Shown: piece after piece, positions 8,691 to 16,815 of the stretch
Numbering within the stretch: the first letter of the stretch is position 1
How the letters are laid out: each line of letters starts with the position of its first letter
Assembly: GCA_026225295.1 (NCBI GenBank)
Contig: JAMFSN010000249.1
Location: 1-37,377, forward strand
Length of the DNA: 37,377 bases
Direction of reading: 5' to 3'
Origin: Frankia alni
GTDB taxonomy: Bacteria > Actinomycetota > Actinomycetes > Frankiales > Frankiaceae
Notes under the pieces: generated by a model
Told to the model about the DNA's origin: nothing
The model's database searches: none
What the model saw: the letters and a program-made list of their open reading frames with translations, nothing else
Program-made: the position numbers and the translations under genes

Positions 8691-8715
8691 AACCGCATCG
8701 CGGGCCTGGCGGTGA
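8669..8715 (+). repeat. direct repeat spanning the crtI stop codon
   Basis: A 22-bp sequence ending in the crtI TGA (8669-8690) is repeated exactly at 8694-8715, with a period of 25 bp. The second copy lies in non-coding DNA and ends in the same TGA. It looks like a recent local duplication of the gene's 3' end. Confidence 0.9.
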
Positions 8716-9492
8716 TCAGCCGGGGCCTTGCCGGGTTGGCAGACCTCCCACGGTCTTGGGCGTCAATCGGGCCGGCACCGTATGTCCTGGCGGTCGTCGC
8801 TGGTCCGGTGGCACTGACGCTCAGCCGGGATCCCCGGACTAGCTGGGTCAACGCACGCTGGAGGGCCCGTGGACTATGACCTCTGTCCACGGAACATCCG
8901 CGCCGCCCGAGCCGCCGCAGACCGGGCCTGTCATCGCACCTCCCAGCGCCCGCCGACCCTGGCAGTTGGGCCAGACCGGGCAGCCGGCGTCCCGGCCGCC
9001 GGGTTGGCAGGCTCAGCGGAGGTCAGAGCGCGCTGGGACGATGACGCTTGCCGAGGGCCCGCTCCGCGTCGTTGTCGGCGGGCGCTGGGACGTACGGGGA
9101 CGCTGCCAGCCGCGGCTTTCGCGGCAATTGGCAGCATCGATGAAGATCGTTTGCACGGTGACGTTGACGCCGATTCCGCGCTGATACTGCCAGTCTTCCC
9201 GGAAAGCCCGACCCGGCAAGCCCGCTGAGACCGCCGCCCGGCCGTCCCGACCGTGGCGGTCGCCTCCAATGCGCCTTGGACGCGAGTTGGCACCAATGGC
9301 ACCGTGGGCTGGTGGCGGGAAGGTTGAGTCTCGGCGTCAGCGGAACGTCTCGACCACGCCGGCCCGGCCGGTGGCCCGGCCGAGCGGCGCAGACACGGAA
9401 ATCGGCGGGACGCGGGCATACCGGTCAGCGGACGGCTTAACGCTTCGTAAATTGTGGGGCGATGGCGACGTTGCCCGCCGCGCGGGGGTCCA
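8716..9492. other. gene-poor stretch with degenerate repeats
   Basis: About 0.8 kb between crtI and the MoxR gene. Frames here are open only because of high GC; none resembles a protein I know or carries convincing start signals. The stretch is dotted with TGGCAG/TGGCAC and GACGCTGCCA-like words on both strands. It also holds a longer element (about 9035-9110) that recurs, inverted, at about 16420-16490 and 22411-22455. The last 60 bases are more AT-rich, with TAAATT at 9448-9453 as a possible -10 for the MoxR operon. Confidence 0.6.
9035..9110 (+). repeat. dispersed intergenic element, copy A
   Basis: Bases 9035-9052 (GGGACGATGACGCTTGCC) occur exactly, inverted, at 16470-16487. Bases 9068-9096 match the reverse complement of 22425-22453 at 24 of 29 positions. 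The matches are in the same order in copies A and B. Confidence 0.6.
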
Positions 9493-9522
9493 ATGACCCG
9501 TCGGGCTGCGAGACTACAGACC

Positions 9523-10599
9523 ATGGACGAGAGCACCGGAGCTGGCGCAGCCGAGCTCGAGCGCGCGCTGTTCGAAGTCAAGAAGGTCATCGTCGGCCAG
9601 GATCACATGGTCGAGCGGATGCTCGTGGCGCTGCTCTCCCGCGGGCACTGCCTGCTCGAGGGCGTGCCGGGGGTGGCCAAGACGCTGGCCGTGCAGACCG
9701 TCGCCACGGTCGTCGGGGGCACCTTCACCCGGCTGCAGTTCACACCCGACCTGGTGCCCTCCGACATCGTGGGCACCCGGGTCTACCGGCAGACCCAGGA
9801 GCGCTTCGACGTCGAGCTGGGCCCGGTCTTCGCCAACTTCGTGCTGGCCGACGAGATCAACCGGGCGCCGGCCAAGGTCCAGTCGGCCCTGCTGGAGGTG
9901 ATGGCCGAGCGGCAGGTGTCGATCGGCGGCATCACCCATCCGCTGCCCACCCCGTTCCTGGTGCTGGCCACCCAGAACCCGATCGAGTCCGAGGGCGTCT
10001 ACCCGCTCCCGGAGGCCCAGCGCGACCGGTTCCTGATGAAGATCAACGTGCCCTACCCGACGGCCGGCGAGGAACTCGAGATCGTCCGGCGGATGGGGAC
10101 CCGGCCGCCGAAGGCCGGCCAGGTCCTCGACCCGGAAACGCTGCTCGCGCTGCAGAGCAAGACCGACGACGTGTTCGTGCACCACGCGATCGCCGACTAC
10201 GCGGTGCGGATCGTGCTGGCCACCCGCGACCCGGCCGCCTACGGCCTGCCCGAACTGGCCGGCCAGCTGTCCTACGGCGGATCCCCCCGGGCCTCGCTCG
10301 GGCTGGTCGCCGCGGCCCGGGCGCTGGCCCTGCTGCGGGGCCGCGACTACGTGATCCCCGAGGACGTCGGCGCGGTCGGCGGGGACGTCCTGCCGCACCG
10401 GCTGGTGCTGTCCTACGAGGCGTTGGCCGAGGGCGTGACCACCGAGGAGATCGCCGAGCGGATCCTGGAAGTGGTCGAGCCGCCGCGCATCGCCCCCCGG
10501 CAGAGCCGCGAGGAACTGCCCGAGCGCGGTCCGAAGGACCGTTCCAAGGGGTGGACCGCCGACACCGCCGGCTTCCCCGAATACCGCGGCCGGTCGTGA
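9523..10599 (+). CDS. MoxR-family AAA+ ATPase
   Basis: 358 residues from ATG 9523 (MDESTGAG). ATG 9493 in the same frame, with GGGGG four bases upstream, is a real alternative and would add ten residues. Walker A is GVPGVAKT, Walker B is VLADEINRAP, and the sensor region is LATQNPIESEGVYPLPEAQRDRF, all typical of the MoxR proper/RavA group. MoxR ATPases work with DUF58 and VWA proteins in assembling or activating other complexes. Exactly those two genes follow, 39 bases and 4 bases (overlap) further on. What this set acts on is not shown by the sequence; see the coupling to crtB. Confidence 0.9.
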   Translation: MDESTGAGAAELERALFEVKKVIVGQDHMVERMLVALLSRGHCLLEGVPGVAKTLAVQTVATVVGGTFTRLQFTPDLVPSDIVGTRVYRQTQERFDVELGPVFANFVLADEINRAPAKVQSALLEVMAERQVSIGGITHPLPTPFLVLATQNPIESEGVYPLPEAQRDRFLMKINVPYPTAGEELEIVRRMGTRPPKAGQVLDPETLLALQSKTDDVFVHHAIADYAVRIVLATRDPAAYGLPELAGQLSYGGSPRASLGLVAAARALALLRGRDYVIPEDVGAVGGDVLPHRLVLSYEALAEGVTTEEIAERILEVVEPPRIAPRQSREELPERGPKDRSKGWTADTAGFPEYRGRS

Positions 10600-10638
10600 G
10601 CGCCGCGAACCAGGTCGCCCCATGAGCCGGGAGACGCC

Positions 10639-11784
10639 GTGAGCGGAGCGCGACAGCCGACCCGGGGCGGCGGCGCTCCGGACCGTTCGGGCGGGACCGA
10701 CCCGGCCATCGAACGGACCCTCCGGCGGCTGGAGCTGGCGGTGACCCGGCGGCTGGACGGCCTGCTGGTCGGTGACCATCTGGGCCTCATCCCGGGCTCA
10801 GGCACCGAGAAGGCCGAAAGCCGGGAGTACCGGTTCGGCGACGATGTCCGCCGGATGGACTGGTCGGTGACCGCCCGCACCACCGTGCCGCACGTCCACG
10901 ACCTGATCGCCGACCGGGAGCTGGAGACCTGGGTGGTGGTCGACCTGTCGGCGAGCATGGAGTTCGGGACGGTGCTGGCCGAGAAGCGGGAGCTGGCCAT
11001 CTCGATGGTCGCCGCCGTCGGTCACCTCACCGCCCGGACCGGCAACCGCACCGGGGCGGTCGTCATCTCCGGGTCCGGCCTCGACATCGTGCCGGCCCGA
11101 CCCGGTCGCGACGGGCTCCGGGCCCTGCTGCGGGTGCTGCTGTCGACCGCCCGGACCGCCTGGGACGCCCCGACCGCGCGGCCCGACGCCTCGGCGGCGA
11201 CCGACCTGGCCGAAGCGATCAGCCGGCTCGAGAAGCCGCGCCGCCGCCGGGGGTTGGCCGTGGTGATCTCCGACTTCCTCACCCCGGACCGGTCCTGGGA
11301 GCGGCCCTTGCGCGTGCTGGGCGCCCGCCACCAGCTGCTCGCGGTCGAGATCCGCGACCCGGCCGAGATGGAGCTGCCCAACGTGGGCCACCTGACCGTG
11401 GTCGACCCGGAGACGGGCGCCCGCCACGAGGTGCCGACCGGGTCGCGCCGGCTGCGGGCCCGCTACGCCCGGGCCGCGGCCGACCACCGCCAGGAGGTGG
11501 CCCTGGCGTTGCGGCGGGCCGGCGCCGGCCACCTGGTGCTGCACACCGACCGGGACTGGATCGGCGACGTCGTGCGGTACGTGTCGGCGTCGCGGCGCGG
11601 CGTCGGGGGGCCGCGCCGCGCGCCGGCTGGCGGCGGGGCCCGAACCGGCGGCGTCCGGACCGGCGGACTCAGGACCGGCGGACTGCCGCCCCGGCCGGGC
11701 ATCGTCGGTAGCAGCATCGGCGGCGAGGTCGCCCGTGAACGCGCCCGCGCCCGGCCCATCCCACCCGCCGGCGCCGCCCGGTGA
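10639..11784 (+). CDS. DUF58 domain protein
   Basis: 381 residues from GTG 10639, with GGGAG about eight bases upstream. The DUF58 hallmark EYRFGDDVRRMDWSVTART lies near residues 57-75. A von Willebrand-like core with WVVVDLSASMEF (D-x-S-x-S, MIDAS) follows, and LAVVISDFLTP comes later. It is the usual partner of MoxR ATPases. The C-terminal 70 residues are low-complexity and basic (GGVRTGGLRTGGLPP), outside the domain. There is no membrane segment, so it is probably cytoplasmic. The TGA overlaps the VWA protein's GTG. Confidence 0.88.
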   Translation: MSGARQPTRGGGAPDRSGGTDPAIERTLRRLELAVTRRLDGLLVGDHLGLIPGSGTEKAESREYRFGDDVRRMDWSVTARTTVPHVHDLIADRELETWVVVDLSASMEFGTVLAEKRELAISMVAAVGHLTARTGNRTGAVVISGSGLDIVPARPGRDGLRALLRVLLSTARTAWDAPTARPDASAATDLAEAISRLEKPRRRRGLAVVISDFLTPDRSWERPLRVLGARHQLLAVEIRDPAEMELPNVGHLTVVDPETGARHEVPTGSRRLRARYARAAADHRQEVALALRRAGAGHLVLHTDRDWIGDVVRYVSASRRGVGGPRRAPAGGGARTGGVRTGGLRTGGLPPRPGIVGSSIGGEVARERARARPIPPAGAAR

Positions 11785-12740
11785 CCTTCCTCGCGGAGCA
11801 CTGGCTCTGGCTGCTGGTCGCGGTGGCGGCCCTGCTCGGGCTGTACGTCTACATGAATCTGCGTCGGCGCACCTACGCCGCCCGGCTGTCGAGCGCCTCC
11901 CTGCTGTCGACGGTGCTGCCCCGCCGCCCGCAGTGGTGGCGGCGGCACCTGCCGGCCGCGCTGATGCTGCTGACCCTGATCGCGGCGATCTTCGCGCTGG
12001 CCCGGCCGGCCCACGCCGAGCGGGTCCCCCGCGAGCGGGCCACCATCATGCTGGCCATCGACGTCTCGAACTCGATGGCCGCCCAGGACGTCGCCCCGGA
12101 CCGGCTCGACGCCGCCAAGATCGGCGCCGCGGCCTTCGTCGACCAGCTCCCCCCGAAGGTGAACCTGGGGCTGGTGGCGTTCTCCGGCACGGCCTCGGTG
12201 CTGGTCGCGCCGACCACCGACCGCGACGCGGTGCGGGCCGGCATCCGGGCCCTCCAGCTCGGGCCGGCGACCGCGATCGGCGAAGGTATTTTCGCCAGCC
12301 TGGCCGGCATCTCGGCCGCGAACGCCCAGCTGTCCTCGCCCGGGCAGGGCCCGCCGCCGGCCGCCATCGTGCTGCTCTCCGACGGCGAGACGACCCGCGG
12401 TCGCCCGAACGACCAGGCCGTGGCGGCGGCCCGGACGGCCCATGTCACGGTGAACACGATCGCCTACGGGACCGCCGGCGGCACCCTGGACGTCGGCGGC
12501 CAGCAGATCCCGGTGCCCGTCAACGAGCAGGCCCTCAAGCAGATCGCCGATCAGACCGGTGGCAGTTACCATCGGGCGACCTCCGGCGACGAGTTGAAGT
12601 CGGTCTACCGCAAGCTCGGCAGCTCCGTCGGCTACCGGACCGAGCACCGCGAGGTGACGACGTGGTTCGTGGGCTTGTCCGTGCTGCTCGGCCTGGTGGC
12701 CGGGACGACCTCGGTCCTGCTGACCTCGCGCCTGCCGTGA
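11781..12740 (+). CDS. VWA domain membrane protein (BatA/aerotolerance type)
   Basis: 319 residues from GTG 11781. Two N-terminal membrane segments (WLWLLVAVAALLGLYVY and LPAALMLLTLIAAIFAL), a VWA domain with MIDAS DVSNS, TAIGEG and LLSDGE, and a final membrane segment near residues 294-312 (WFVGLSVLLGLVAGTTSVL). This is the BatA/BatB-like layout, with the VWA domain held at the membrane. It is the third part of the MoxR-DUF58-VWA set and is translationally coupled on both sides. Downstream it overlaps the crtB start by GTGA. Function in this organism is unknown. Confidence 0.88.
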   Translation: MTFLAEHWLWLLVAVAALLGLYVYMNLRRRTYAARLSSASLLSTVLPRRPQWWRRHLPAALMLLTLIAAIFALARPAHAERVPRERATIMLAIDVSNSMAAQDVAPDRLDAAKIGAAAFVDQLPPKVNLGLVAFSGTASVLVAPTTDRDAVRAGIRALQLGPATAIGEGIFASLAGISAANAQLSSPGQGPPPAAIVLLSDGETTRGRPNDQAVAAARTAHVTVNTIAYGTAGGTLDVGGQQIPVPVNEQALKQIADQTGGSYHRATSGDELKSVYRKLGSSVGYRTEHREVTTWFVGLSVLLGLVAGTTSVLLTSRLP

Positions 12741-13732
12741 ACCCGGCCGGCCAACGGGAACTGACCGCCGCCGGCATCCTCGAGCCGGCCCTGCGCCGGT
12801 CCTACCAGGCCTGCCGGGAACTCAACGCCGCCCACGGCCGCACGTACTTCCTGGCCACCCGGCTGCTGCCCGAGTGGAAGCGGCCCTACGTCCACGCGCT
12901 GTACGGGTTCGCCCGGTACGCCGACGAGATCGTCGACGACCTGGATTCGACCTTGACGGGCGGGCGCAAGGCGGCCCTCCTGCACACCTGGGGGGACGAC
13001 TTCCTGGCCCGGGCCCGCGCGGCGGTCCCGGCCGGGGGCGCAGACGTCCCCCGGCCCGCGGCCCGCGAGGGTGGGCCCGGCGAGGGTGTGCTGCCGGCCG
13101 TCCTGGACACGATCGCCCGGTGGGACATCCCCCTGGATCACTTCGAGGCGTTCCTGCGGTCGATGGCGATGGACCTGACCGTCACCGGTTACGACACGTT
13201 CGACGACCTGATGGGCTACGTCCACGGCTCGGCGGCGGTGATCGGCCTGCAGATGGTCCCGATCCTCGAGCCGACGTCCCGGGCCGCCCCGGCCTACGCC
13301 TACGACCTGGGCGTCGCCTTCCAGCTCGCGAACTTCATCCGGGACGTCGGCGAGGACCTGCGCCGGGGCCGGGTCTACCTGCCCGCCGACTCGCTGCGGG
13401 CGTTCGGGGTGACCCGCGACGACCTGCGGTCCGGGGTGGTGGACGGCCGGGTCCGGCGGCTGCTGGCGTTCGAAATCGCCCGGGCCCGGGAACTGTTCCG
13501 GTCCGCCGAGCCCGGCATCCGGCTGCTGCACCCGACGTCCCGGGACTGCATCCGGACCGCCTTCGTCCTGTACGGCGGGATCCTCGACGCCGTCGAACGG
13601 GCCGACTACCAGGTGCTCGACCGGCGGGTCGCGGTCGGGACCGCCCGGCGCCTCACGGTCGCCGTGCCGGGTCTGGCCCGGGCCCGGCGGTCCCGGCGGT
13701 CCCGGCGGTCCCGGTCGACGGCCGGGCGGTGA
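12737..13732 (+). CDS. crtB: phytoene synthase
   Basis: 331 residues from GTG 12737, overlapping the VWA stop. Squalene/phytoene synthase family: the first aspartate-rich motif is DEIVDD (63-68) after YGFARYA, and the second is DVGED (203-207) within FQLANFIRDVGEDLRRGRVYLP. Both bind Mg-diphosphate. It joins two GGPP molecules into phytoene, the first committed carotenoid step. The last 20 residues are a basic tail (RRSRRSRRSRS) encoded by a 9-bp tandem repeat. The 3' end overlaps the convergent MFS gene by 80 bases. The coupling to a MoxR operon is unusual for crtB. Confidence 0.93.
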   Translation: MNPAGQRELTAAGILEPALRRSYQACRELNAAHGRTYFLATRLLPEWKRPYVHALYGFARYADEIVDDLDSTLTGGRKAALLHTWGDDFLARARAAVPAGGADVPRPAAREGGPGEGVLPAVLDTIARWDIPLDHFEAFLRSMAMDLTVTGYDTFDDLMGYVHGSAAVIGLQMVPILEPTSRAAPAYAYDLGVAFQLANFIRDVGEDLRRGRVYLPADSLRAFGVTRDDLRSGVVDGRVRRLLAFEIARARELFRSAEPGIRLLHPTSRDCIRTAFVLYGGILDAVERADYQVLDRRVAVGTARRLTVAVPGLARARRSRRSRRSRSTAGR

Positions 13733-15215
13733 CGGCCCGGGCGGTCACCGCCCGGGCGGCGGCCGCCGCGGCGGCCAGCAGGACGACGGCGGCGGCCGCC
13801 GAGATCGTGAACAGGGCCTCCCCCGCCCCCCGCGGCGCCCGGCTCAGGTAGAGCGACCCGAAGGTCGCCACCCCGACCACGAAACCGATCTGGGTGGTCG
13901 TCGCGACCAGCCCGCTGGCCGCCCCCGCGTCCCGGGGCGCCACCCGGGCCGCGATCTGCCCGATGGACGGCGAGAACCCGCAGCCCAGGGCGACCCCCAG
14001 GATGAACATGACCGGCACGGCGCCGGGATCGGACCAGCCCGCGCGGGCCAGCAGGCCGACCCCGAGGTAGGCCGGGACGGCCAACAGGCGCCCGGCGGTC
14101 GGAATCCACCGGTGGGTGCGGGCCGGCAACCGGCCCCACTGCAGGCTGGCCAGGGCGAAGCCCACCGCCGCGGCCACGAACGTCAGACCCGACCCGATCG
14201 GGCTGTAGCCCAGCCCGATCTGCAGGAACAGCGTCAGCGCGAACAGCGTCGACGCCCAGCAGCCCATCGTGAGCAGCACGCCGACCAGGCCGGCGCGCAG
14301 GCCCGGGTCAGCCAGCAGCACCACGTCGAGCACCGGCTGACCGCCGCGGGACCGCAGCCGCAGGGCGTGGGCGGCGAACGCACCGACCAGCACCGGGCAG
14401 GCAGCCAGGGTCGGGATCGTCCAGGCCGGCCAGCCCTCGTCGTGCCCGAGGACCAGCGGCAGCACCAGCGCGGCCAGGCCGCCGGACAGCAGGGCAACGC
14501 CGAGCAGGTCGAGCCGCTCGCGGACCCGGGGCCCGTCGACCGGCAGGATCCGGGGAGCGGCGATCATCAGGACCACCCCGATCGGAAGGTTCACCGCGAA
14601 CACCAGGCGCCAGCCGCTGCCGAACAGATCAGCGGAAACCAGTGCCCCGCCCAGCACCTGTCCGGCCGCGACGCCGCCGGACAGCACCGCCGCGTACAGG
14701 CCCAGCGCCCGGGCCCGTTCCGGGCCGACGAACTCGCGCTGCAGCACCGACAGCACCTGGGGCACCATCAGCGCGGCCGCGGTGCCCTGCAGGACCCGGG
14801 CGGCGATCAGCACGCCGGTGACCGGAGCCACGGCGCAGGCCGCGGAGGCGAGGGTGAAGGCGGCCAGGCCGGCGACGTACGTCCGGCGGTAGCCCAGGTC
14901 GTCCCCGAGCCGCGCGCCGGTGACCAGCAGGACGGCGTACGCCAGGGTGTAACCCGAGACGATCAGCTGCAGTGCCGAACCGGAGGCGTGCAGGCTCCGG
15001 CCCATGTCGGGGATCGCGACGTTCACCGCCGACGCGTCCAGCGCCGCCATGGCCTGGCCGGGCAGGAGAACGAGCAGGACGAGCCACCGGCGGCGGTCGA
15101 ACCGGGCCGCGGCCGGGTCCGGTCGGGCCGGCCTCGGTGCGGCCGGGTCGGGCGACGCCGCCGGGTCGGGCGACGATGCGGTGGTCGACGGGATGAAGGT
15201 GGGACTCGACGTCAT
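13653..15215 (-). CDS. MFS drug transporter, 14-TMS type
   Basis: 520 residues from ATG 15215 (MTSSPTF), with GAGAG nine bases upstream. Major facilitator of the DHA2 type: motif LDASAVNVAIPDMGRSL early, LGDDLGYRRTYVAGL as motif A, GTAAALMVPQVLSVL, and about 14 hydrophobic segments, consistent with the length. A proline- and serine-rich N-terminal tail of 50 residues precedes the first segment. The C-terminal 35 residues are repeat-encoded (ARAVTARAVTAR and TAG repeats). It is divergent from an MmyB-type regulator, 101 bases away, a common regulator-exporter pair. Substrate unknown. Confidence 0.9.
   Translation of the reverse strand: MTSSPTFIPSTTASSPDPAASPDPAAPRPARPDPAAARFDRRRWLVLLVLLPGQAMAALDASAVNVAIPDMGRSLHASGSALQLIVSGYTLAYAVLLVTGARLGDDLGYRRTYVAGLAAFTLASAACAVAPVTGVLIAARVLQGTAAALMVPQVLSVLQREFVGPERARALGLYAAVLSGGVAAGQVLGGALVSADLFGSGWRLVFAVNLPIGVVLMIAAPRILPVDGPRVRERLDLLGVALLSGGLAALVLPLVLGHDEGWPAWTIPTLAACPVLVGAFAAHALRLRSRGGQPVLDVVLLADPGLRAGLVGVLLTMGCWASTLFALTLFLQIGLGYSPIGSGLTFVAAAVGFALASLQWGRLPARTHRWIPTAGRLLAVPAYLGVGLLARAGWSDPGAVPVMFILGVALGCGFSPSIGQIAARVAPRDAGAASGLVATTTQIGFVVGVATFGSLYLSRAPRGAGEALFTISAAAAVVLLAAAAAAARAVTARAVTARPSTGTAGTAGTAGPGPDPARRP
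13685..13711. repeat. 9-bp tandem repeat, three copies
   Basis: CGGCGGTCC three times in a row, encoding the RRS repeats of the CrtB tail and, on the other strand, the TAG repeats of the MFS C-terminus. It sits in the overlap of two convergent genes. Confidence 0.9.
13722..13755. terminator. hairpin at the crtB stop
   Basis: Perfect 12-bp inverted repeat (13722-13733 with 13744-13755) and a 10-base loop. The left arm contains the crtB TGA. There is no T-tract, as is usual in very GC-rich genomes. It lies inside the coding end of the opposing MFS gene. Confidence 0.5.
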
Positions 15216-15316
15216 GACGTCAACTCTCGGCGGACCGCGAGCCAGGTACCAGACGGTGGTTATACGGGTACCGGCACCACCTGGCACCGGTCGGCCGCCT
15301 GCCGCATCCTGGAAAC
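15216..15316. promoter_or_regulatory. divergent promoter/operator region
   Basis: The 101-bp gap between the exporter and the regulator holds two GGTACC palindromes (15245-15250 and 15267-15272). They flank the only AT-rich patch, TTATAC, which reads TATAAC leftward as a likely -10 for the exporter. A GGCACCACCTGGCACC arrangement follows. This is a good candidate operator, inferred from position and symmetry. Confidence 0.45.
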
Positions 15317-16240
15317 ATGACCACCGCTACCGCCGCCGGGACGTCCGACCGGTCGACCGATCCGTCCCTGGCTGCGGCCGGGCGACAAGCGGCCGGCGGG
15401 GAGCTGGGCGCGTTCCTGCGCAGCCGCCGGGCCCGGTTGTCGGCCGCCGAGGTGGGCCTCGCCCCCGGGCCCCGCCGCCGGACCCCGGGCCTGCGCCGCG
15501 AAGAGGTCGCGCAGCTCTCCGGGGTCGGCCTGACCTGGTACACCTGGCTCGAGCAGGGACGGGCCCCGAACGCCAGCGCCCAGGTGCTCGACGCCGTCGC
15601 CCGCACCCTGCGGCTCGACGCCGCCGAGACCGACCACCTGTTCCGGCTGGCCGGGGCGACCCGGTCGGAACCACCGACGGTGCCGACGACGGTGAGCCCG
15701 ACACTGCGGGCCGTCCTCGCGGCCCTCGAACCGAGCCCGGCCTACATCGTGAGCGATCGGTTCGACGTGCTGGCCTGGAACCCGGCCGCGGTCGACCTGA
15801 TCACCAACTTCGAGGCCCTGCCCCCGGAGGACCGCAACATCGTCTGGCTGGCGTTCACCCGGACCTGGTTCCGGTCGCTCGTCGACTGGGACCGGGAGGT
15901 GGATTGGCACGTGGCCCAGCTGCGCGCCAACTCGGCCGGCCACGTCGGCGAGCCCTACTGGGACGGCTTCATCCAACGGTTGCTGGCCGTCAGTCCCGAC
16001 TTCAGCGCGAAGTGGGCGGCCCGGCTGGTCGCCGGGCCGGCCGAGCGCCGCAAGTCCCTGATGCACCCCCGACGGGGGATGCTGCACCTCAACACGACCC
16101 CGATGCTGCTGCCGGAACTGCCCGGGACCCGGATGATGGTCTTCACCCCCGCCGACGACGCGACGGCCGAACGGCTCCGTGGACCCCACGGTCGGTGGTC
16201 CGGCACCCGCCGCGACCCCGACCCGTCCGTGGTCACGTAG
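15317..16240 (+). CDS. HTH transcriptional regulator with MmyB-like domain
   Basis: 307 residues from ATG 15317. The N-terminal third has an XRE-type helix-turn-helix in the actinobacterial context LGAFLRSRRARL...PGLRREEVAQLSGV, then TWYTWLEQGR and AQVLDAVARTL. The remainder is the MmyB-like ligand-binding domain (LEPSPAYIVSDRFDVLAWNPAA onwards), a PAS-like fold that in relatives binds a fatty acid. It is divergent from the MFS exporter, which it probably controls together with itself. The ligand is unknown. Confidence 0.9.
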   Translation: MTTATAAGTSDRSTDPSLAAAGRQAAGGELGAFLRSRRARLSAAEVGLAPGPRRRTPGLRREEVAQLSGVGLTWYTWLEQGRAPNASAQVLDAVARTLRLDAAETDHLFRLAGATRSEPPTVPTTVSPTLRAVLAALEPSPAYIVSDRFDVLAWNPAAVDLITNFEALPPEDRNIVWLAFTRTWFRSLVDWDREVDWHVAQLRANSAGHVGEPYWDGFIQRLLAVSPDFSAKWAARLVAGPAERRKSLMHPRRGMLHLNTTPMLLPELPGTRMMVFTPADDATAERLRGPHGRWSGTRRDPDPSVVT

Positions 16241-16293
16241 CGGGTCGGTAACAGTGGGATCGGGGGCGGCTGGACGGGGTGGCGCGGCCGGAG

Positions 16294-16329
16294 TGACTGG
16301 ACTGACTGGACTGACTGGACTGACTGGAG
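16294..16329. repeat. 9-bp tandem repeat, four copies
   Basis: TGACTGGAC repeated at 16294, 16303, 16312 and 16321; the last copy ends in G. It is non-coding and begins 53 bases after the regulator stop. Confidence 0.92.
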
Positions 16330-16354
16330 TGGCAGCGTCAGGGGGCGCACGTTG

Positions 16355-16391
16355 GCATCGTCAGCGCGCTTTTTGCGCGCGCTGACCATGC
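16355..16391. terminator. strong bidirectional hairpin
   Basis: 15-bp inverted repeat (16355-16369 with 16377-16391) with one mismatch and a 7-base loop, TTTTTGC. It lies between the plus-strand regulator and the minus-strand YjbR gene, so it could end transcription from both sides. Confidence 0.6.
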
Positions 16392-16409
16392 CGGTCGCCC
16401 GCAAGGCCC

Positions 16410-16490
16410 CGTCCGTCAGCGTCCTCGCGCGTTCCCACCGCCGCTGACCACGACGGTTCCGAGGCGCCCGGCAAGCGTCATCGTCCCGGC
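16410..16490 (-). repeat. dispersed intergenic element, copy B
   Basis: Inverted relative to copy A at 9035-9110. It shares an exact 18-base block (16470-16487) and, in the same order, the GTCGTGGTC and GAGGACGCTG blocks at about 16427-16455 and 16417-16426. Confidence 0.55.
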
Positions 16491-16500
16491 ACCGAATAAC

Positions 16501-16767
16501 GGACGCCGACCCCGCCACTTCGACTCGGCCCGGTCGGTCGAGCAGAGCGTGGTGACGTTCGAGATCGCGTCGTACCGCGACATCGTCAAACTGACGCTCA
16601 CCCAGACCCACCTCCGGTCCGTGGCCGACCGGGAGGCGATCGGAAAGGGGTGGCCGACCGTTTTCGCCAATCTCAAGACGCTCCTGGAGACGGGCGGCGG
16701 GCTGCCGACGGCGCCCTGGGAGTTCCACGCTGACGAGCGCTCAGCTCGAATGGCAGAGCACGGGTAG
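16501..16767 (+). pseudogene. remnant of an SRPBCC/AHSA1-family gene
   Basis: The frame from about 16516 to TAG at 16765-16767 reads as the C-terminal third of an SRPBCC (activator of Hsp90 ATPase-like) protein: VTFEIASYRDIVKLTLTQTH, then GWPTVFANLKTLLETGG and PWEFHADERS. The N-terminal two thirds, including the fold's first strands, are missing. Upstream the frame runs into repeat DNA. A short GTG-started protein (16549, 72 residues) is possible but would not form the fold. I read it as a 5'-truncated relic whose break point lies next to dispersed-repeat copy B. Confidence 0.65.
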
Positions 16768-16815
16768 CCGTCTGTCCGGGCCGGCCAGCAACGTCCGGGC
16801 CTCAGACGGTCAGCG

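Noticed and set aside
8869-9228. Possible small genes in the gap after crtI (119 and 102 residues)
   Set aside because: No family features, no ribosome site, low-complexity composition; part of the similarity between frames here and at 16416-16676 comes from the dispersed DNA repeat, not from a protein.
9462-10625. ATG 9462 eight bases after TAAATT, suggesting a leaderless gene
   Set aside because: That frame is a shadow of the MoxR gene; the real frame begins at 9493 or 9523.
16294-16329. Four short repeats as a CRISPR-like array
   Set aside because: The 9-bp units are directly adjacent with no spacers and no cas genes nearby.
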